DNA from: an uncultured Bacteroidota bacterium | GTDB taxonomy: Bacteria; Bacteroidota; Bacteroidia; Bacteroidales; WCHB1-69 | Direction: 5' to 3' | NCBI GenBank assembly: GCA_902786595.1 | Contig: CADADB010000019.1 | Coordinates: 1-47,309, forward strand | Length of the DNA stretch: 47,309 nt | Part shown: piece by piece, positions 43,501 to 47,309 of the stretch | Position numbering within the stretch: the first letter of the stretch is position 1 | Layout of the letters: each line of letters opens with the position of its first letter | The notes under the pieces: generated by a model | What the model was told of the DNA's origin: nothing | The model's input: the letters and a program-made list of their open reading frames with translations, nothing else | The model's database searches: none | Translations under genes and position numbers: made by a program

Positions 43501-45498
43501 ATGGCATACAACAAAAGAACAGAAACAATTAATATACTGAAAGTTACAATTCTTGTTTTAGGTATTTTCACCATCACGTGGAATATGGCGTTTGCCCAGC
43601 GGCACGACAAGGGGGACACCACCCTACTGCTCTCCCCGTTCGATTTCGGGCTGGCGGAGGCGGAAACCGACAGTGCCAGATACGAAGTTCTTTACGCCAC
43701 GCACACCAAAGCCGTTGAAATGGGCGCTGATGTCTCCTATCAAGGCGTCGGAACCTTGGTCATAGAGGTGACAGAAAGTTCACGCCCCATTCCACTTACA
43801 CGCCACAATGATTTCGCAGGACTACATCTGATTGTGAAAAACAACTACAAACCACAGTATCTTTTTTCTATGGCAGACACAGTGTGGCAGAGCATCGAAT
43901 TGTCTCCTGCGGCTGTCGATTCCGGGAATTTCTCCTCCAACCCGTATTTGGCGGAAGGCATCTGTATGTTACTGTTGGAAGACCTGAAACCATGGGTGGA
44001 CAACCGCGAAGGCCATAGCTACGGAGCCATGAGAAAGGACATCCTTCTTCTTCATCACGGCAAGGCGCAGAACAGACCCATTTCCACATACAATTCAGAC
44101 TCAACCATTCTGAAAGCCAGCGCACATTTCACTGACGATGTCCTGAAAACCATCACTGACTTGACCATCACCCGCGACACCTCCTCCACAGCCAAGACAT
44201 ACTGCTTCTCCATCCACGGCATCAACAATCTGGAGATCAGCAAATTGAGGATAAACACGCCAGACACCAAGAACTTGTATGCCGATGCCGCCATCAACCT
44301 TGAGAACAGCACAAACATCGTATTCGAAGACGTCACCATCAACGGAACTTACTCCCGCACGAACAAATATGGATACGGAATCCAAATGAACAACGTGTGG
44401 AACAGCCGTTTTCTCCGACTCACCGCAGACGCCAACTGGGGAATCTTCGGCACAAACAATCTCAGCAACACGACTTTAAAGGATTGCAACATTAACCGTT
44501 TTGACATTCACTGCTATGGTCGCGACGTTTTTGTGTACAACTGCCAATTCAACAATCTGTACAACCAGTTCTCCTCCGTTTTCGGAACAGTCCTGTTCGA
44601 GAAATGCCGTTTCACCGAATTCATCCCGGTCCTGTTCGAGCCATCTTACAATGCCTACACCCCATTCAATCTCACCCTCAAAGACTGCATTTACGATGCC
44701 TCCCCTTCTCGCAATTATCTGATTTCCACTGGACAACTGGACAACAAAATCAACTCCCGGCCCGAACTCAAAGAAAAGTGCTGGCCCAACATCTCCATCC
44801 AGAATCTCATCGTGAATATCCCCGAAAACGTATCGAAGTTTATTTTGTTCAACACCAAAAAAGCAACTTCGGGGCTCCCCGTAAACTACATTTCCGACAT
44901 CAAAATTGACGGTCTGAATTTCCATTACATGGACACAACCCGTCTGGCCGACCTTGTCATATCAAACACTCCTGTAAACAGTGTCAAATCCATCAACTAC
45001 GACATTCAAAAGGTCTATTTGATACCTTCTGAGGAGAGGATGAAGGTGCAATCCACCACAAAATCTTCCTATCCAGGAAGCATTGCATTCAAGCTGCGCC
45101 GCGACAAAAACGATGTCGTGAACATGCGGCAGTCGCGCATCAACTTTAACGTCAACGAAAACAGCCAGTACAACATCAAGTACACCAACTGCAGCGTCGG
45201 CATGATCCGCTATAACACCACGAACAACGGAACTATACGCAACTACGACCGATGCAACCTGTATCTGAACAACGGCGACGATGCAAGGTACTACATCGAC
45301 AATCATGCCACCTATTATAAATGCACATTCATCCCTTGTAATGAGAAAATGTACATCAGTTTCTACGGCGTCAGCAACGATGTGGTTATCAAAAACTGCA
45401 AGACAACCCGCAAAGGCCGCCTTTTCTACCAAGGTCACAACGACAACATCGAGCTGAAGGGCTATGTGGTGAAGGGGAATGAGAAGTACTGGCGATAG
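43501..45498 (+). CDS. Exported right-handed beta-helix repeat protein
   Basis: A 665-residue exported protein with a long signal sequence (MAYNKRTETINILKVTILVL, then GIFTITWNMAFAQ). The central part (about 200-400) is made of short strand repeats with N-x-x-F/L-x-D/N-C turns (NLEISKLRINTP, NIVFEDVTINGTYSR, NTTLKDCNINRF, DVFVYNCQFNNL, TVLFEKCRFTEF), as in right-handed beta-helix or pectate-lyase-like folds. A second series follows near the C terminus (YYKCTFIPC, VVIKNCKTTRK). No catalytic site or sorting domain was recognised. It may bind or cut polysaccharide outside the cell or in the periplasm. Monocistronic with its own promoter. Confidence 0.78.
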   Translation: MAYNKRTETINILKVTILVLGIFTITWNMAFAQRHDKGDTTLLLSPFDFGLAEAETDSARYEVLYATHTKAVEMGADVSYQGVGTLVIEVTESSRPIPLTRHNDFAGLHLIVKNNYKPQYLFSMADTVWQSIELSPAAVDSGNFSSNPYLAEGICMLLLEDLKPWVDNREGHSYGAMRKDILLLHHGKAQNRPISTYNSDSTILKASAHFTDDVLKTITDLTITRDTSSTAKTYCFSIHGINNLEISKLRINTPDTKNLYADAAINLENSTNIVFEDVTINGTYSRTNKYGYGIQMNNVWNSRFLRLTADANWGIFGTNNLSNTTLKDCNINRFDIHCYGRDVFVYNCQFNNLYNQFSSVFGTVLFEKCRFTEFIPVLFEPSYNAYTPFNLTLKDCIYDASPSRNYLISTGQLDNKINSRPELKEKCWPNISIQNLIVNIPENVSKFILFNTKKATSGLPVNYISDIKIDGLNFHYMDTTRLADLVISNTPVNSVKSINYDIQKVYLIPSEERMKVQSTTKSSYPGSIAFKLRRDKNDVVNMRQSRINFNVNENSQYNIKYTNCSVGMIRYNTTNNGTIRNYDRCNLYLNNGDDARYYIDNHATYYKCTFIPCNEKMYISFYGVSNDVVIKNCKTTRKGRLFYQGHNDNIELKGYVVKGNEKYWR

Positions 45499-45501
45499 GA
45501 C

Positions 45502-45557
45502 GGCTATTGGCTATTGGCTGTTGGCTATTGGCTATTGGCTGTTGGCTTTTAGCTATT
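45502..45557 (+). repeat. 7-bp array GGCTATT/GGCTGTT (8 units)
   Basis: GGCTATT x2, GGCTGTT, GGCTATT x2, GGCTGTT, GGCTTTT, AGCTATT after the beta-helix stop. A 3-unit higher-order pattern (two ATT then one GTT) is repeated. Same family as 5215-5238. Confidence 0.96.
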
Positions 45558-45588
45558 GCACTGGCGAGAAGCCATTACACGACACCTT

Positions 45589-45660
45589 AGATATAGACTT
45601 AGATATAGACATAGACATAGACTTAGACTTAGACTTAAACTTAAACTTAAACTTAAACTT
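45589..45660 (+). repeat. Hexamer array AGACTT/AAACTT (12 units)
   Basis: AGATAT, AGACTT, AGATAT, AGACAT x2, AGACTT x3, AAACTT x4. Same family as 5257-5298, where it also follows a GGCTGTT array. Confidence 0.96.
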
Positions 45661-45682
45661 AAGCTATGCCGATTTCTTTATT

Positions 45683-45710
45683 GTAAATCGTAAATCGCAA
45701 ATCATAAACC
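45683..45710 (+). repeat. 7-bp array GTAAATC (4 units)
   Basis: GTAAATC x2, GCAAATC, ATAAACC; same family as 303-372. With the two arrays before it and the promoter at 45740 it accounts for the whole 308-bp spacer 45499-45806; no small gene was seen there. Confidence 0.88.
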
Positions 45711-45739
45711 GCGCAAAACCGACCGTATCAGAATTTTTA

Positions 45740-45768
45740 TATCTTTGCCATCCCTTTGAGCAAGGGAT
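45740..45768 (+). promoter_or_regulatory. -7 box and leader hairpin of the M13 peptidase gene
   Basis: -7 box TATCTTTG at 45740-45747. Directly after it ATCCCTT (45750-45756), loop TGAGC, AAGGGAT (45762-45768), then ATTTTTGTTTT. The hairpin with T tract at the very start of the transcript looks like a small terminator or attenuator; alternatively it only shapes the 5' end. Confidence 0.6.
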
Positions 45769-45806
45769 ATTTTTGTTTTAGAACATTGATTTTTAATATT
45801 TTACAA

Positions 45807-47309
45807 ATGAAAAGTAACATCATGATGGCGAGTGTTATGGCACTTGGCTTTGTTTTTTTAGCTTCTACAACGAGTATGGCAACACCTGCGAAACCCAAAA
45901 AACCGAAAAAGCAGACTTCCGGCGTGACAGCCAGCAACCTTGACAAAACGGTGAAGCCCACCGCCGATTTCTACCAGTACGCCTGCGGCGGCTGGATGGC
46001 AAACAACCCGCTGGGCGACGAATACGCCCGTTTTGGCAGCTTCGATGTGCTGGGCGAAAACAACCAGGCGCAGCTCAAAGATCTGGTGACCAAGATCGCC
46101 GCGCAGAAGAACACCCCCGGCACCGTTGAGCAGAAAATCGGTGACTTCTACAACACGGCCATGAATACCGAGACCATCAACAAGCAAGGTGCGCAACCTC
46201 TGCAACCGGAACTCCAGAATATTGCCAAGATGCAGCGCAACGAGCTGTCTGTCAAGATGGCCCGTATGTTGATGGAAGGTTCCACCCCGTTCTTCGCCCT
46301 GTTCGGCTCCGCCGACCCCGACAACAGCAGCATGACCATCGCGCACATCTGGCAGACGGGACTTGGCATCGGTGACCGCGACTACTACCTCGACAAAGAC
46401 CAGCAGAACATCCGCGACGAATACGTGAAGCTGATGACCAAGATGTTCGGCATGTCAAATTACAGTTCCATTGCCGGCTTCAAAGGAAAGGAGAACGAGA
46501 TGGCCAATCGCGTGATGGCTTTGGAAACTCTGCTGGCACAATACGCTATCGACAAGACCGTGTTGCGTGACCCCTACCAGACCATCCACAAATGCACGCC
46601 TGCGGAATTCCAGCAGATGATTCCCGCCATCAACGTGCAACAATACCTCAAAACCCTGAATCTGAAGGTTGACACACTCAACGTGAGCCAGCCCACCTAT
46701 ATCCAAGGTGTCAACAACATCCTCGAAGTCACGGACTTTGACGTGATCAAAGCATACCTCGCCTGGAACGTCATCCGCGGCGCCGCCTCCTACTTGAGCG
46801 ACGAATTTGTGGATGCCAGCTTCGATTTCTACGGCAAGACCCTCTCTGGCCGCAAGGAGAACCGCCCGCGCTGGAAACGTGTCATTGACAACATTGACGA
46901 CTGTTTGGGCGAAGCTGTTGGTCAGATGTACGTCAAGAAATATTTCCCTGCAGAAGCGAAAGCGCGCATGGAGCAGCTGGTCAAGAACCTGCAGTGGGCT
47001 TTGGGCGAACGCATTAAAAGCTCAACTTGGATGACCGACCAGACCAAGAAAAACGCACTCGACAAATTGGCTGCCTTCACCGTGAAGATCGGCTACCCCG
47101 ACAAATGGCGTGACTACAGCGGCCTGACCATCGGCACGGAAAGCTACTACGCCAACGTGATGAACTCCCGCCGTTTCGACATGGCCTACAGTCTCGGCAA
47201 GATTGGCAAGCCCGTTGACCCGACAGAGTGGCAGATGACCCCACAGACGGTGAACGCCTACTACGATCCCACCACCAACGAGATCTGCTTCCCCGCCGGC
47301 ATCCTGCAA
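45807..47309 (+). CDS. M13-family metallopeptidase (PepO/neprilysin type), N-terminal part
   Basis: The first 501 codons are visible; the gene runs off the window. It has a signal sequence (MKSNIMMASVMALGFVFLAS, then TTSMA), a lysine-rich linker (PAKPKKPKKQ) and the M13 N-terminal domain: PTADFYQYACGGWMANNPLG, IWQTGLGIGDRDYYLDKDQQ, NRPRWKRVIDNID and VGQMYVKKYFPAEAK. The visible part stops just after NAYYDPTTNEICFPAGILQ, so the HExxH zinc site lies beyond the end. The family cleaves small extracellular or periplasmic peptides and is common in Bacteroidota. Preceded by a promoter and leader hairpin. Confidence 0.93.
   Translation, partial: MKSNIMMASVMALGFVFLASTTSMATPAKPKKPKKQTSGVTASNLDKTVKPTADFYQYACGGWMANNPLGDEYARFGSFDVLGENNQAQLKDLVTKIAAQKNTPGTVEQKIGDFYNTAMNTETINKQGAQPLQPELQNIAKMQRNELSVKMARMLMEGSTPFFALFGSADPDNSSMTIAHIWQTGLGIGDRDYYLDKDQQNIRDEYVKLMTKMFGMSNYSSIAGFKGKENEMANRVMALETLLAQYAIDKTVLRDPYQTIHKCTPAEFQQMIPAINVQQYLKTLNLKVDTLNVSQPTYIQGVNNILEVTDFDVIKAYLAWNVIRGAASYLSDEFVDASFDFYGKTLSGRKENRPRWKRVIDNIDDCLGEAVGQMYVKKYFPAEAKARMEQLVKNLQWALGERIKSSTWMTDQTKKNALDKLAAFTVKIGYPDKWRDYSGLTIGTESYYANVMNSRRFDMAYSLGKIGKPVDPTEWQMTPQTVNAYYDPTTNEICFPAGILQ

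Overview
The window looks like chromosomal DNA of an uncultured member of the Bacteroidota, most likely a Bacteroidales gut or rumen type. The evidence is the repeated -7 promoter box TAnnTTTG, often continued as GCCGCC. Other support comes from type IX secretion (T9SS) sorting domains of type A and of the gliding-motility type, FISUMP, BACON, DUF5689 and IgGFc-binding-type domains, a TonB-dependent receptor, lipoproteins, NhaD and TlpA-like thioredoxins. No phage, plasmid, insertion sequence or CRISPR array was seen. The first and last genes are cut by the window edges.

Layout. 1-7.6 kb: tail of a T9SS cargo protein, a Sua5/YrdC enzyme overlapping in theme with coaD, a redox/outer-membrane run (two TlpA-like proteins and a DUF6029-like barrel) and a secreted M1 peptidase. 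7.7-9.8 kb: tRNA-His, a Nudix hydrolase and an alpha/beta hydrolase. 9.9-19.3 kb: a cell-surface block on one strand, with a FISUMP protein, a TonB-dependent receptor, two DUF5689 lipoproteins and an 801-residue IgGFc-binding-like protein carrying a gliding-type sorting domain. 19.3-21.4 kb (minus strand): nhaD and a small barrel protein. 21.6-26.8 kb: trxB, a lone sufB, a secreted unknown, a riboflavin kinase-acetyltransferase fusion and a leucine-rich-repeat protein. 26.9-36 kb: argF, a HAD phosphatase, a BACON-OmpA protein, uvrA, an Rpn-type nuclease, a P-loop protein and pepP. 36.1-47.3 kb: a second FISUMP protein, a lipid/diacylglycerol kinase, a second UvrA (UvrA2), two small lipoproteins, cdd, a beta-helix protein and the start of an M13 peptidase.

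The most unusual property is not a gene. Many spacers contain tandem arrays of short units, mostly exactly 7 bp (some 6, 8 or 11 bp). The unit sequence differs from spacer to spacer, but most unit families recur at two or more distant loci in this window. Several arrays reach into genes and supply their last codons, stop codon or start codon. One 7-bp array lies inside the sorting domain of the first gene.

A second candidate system is a pair of nearly identical upstream elements (9832-9865 and 16760-16793). They have equal internal spacing and sit 44-45 nt before the start codons of two secreted proteins; they look like promoters for an extracytoplasmic-function sigma factor. All family names are from reading the translations; no database search was run.
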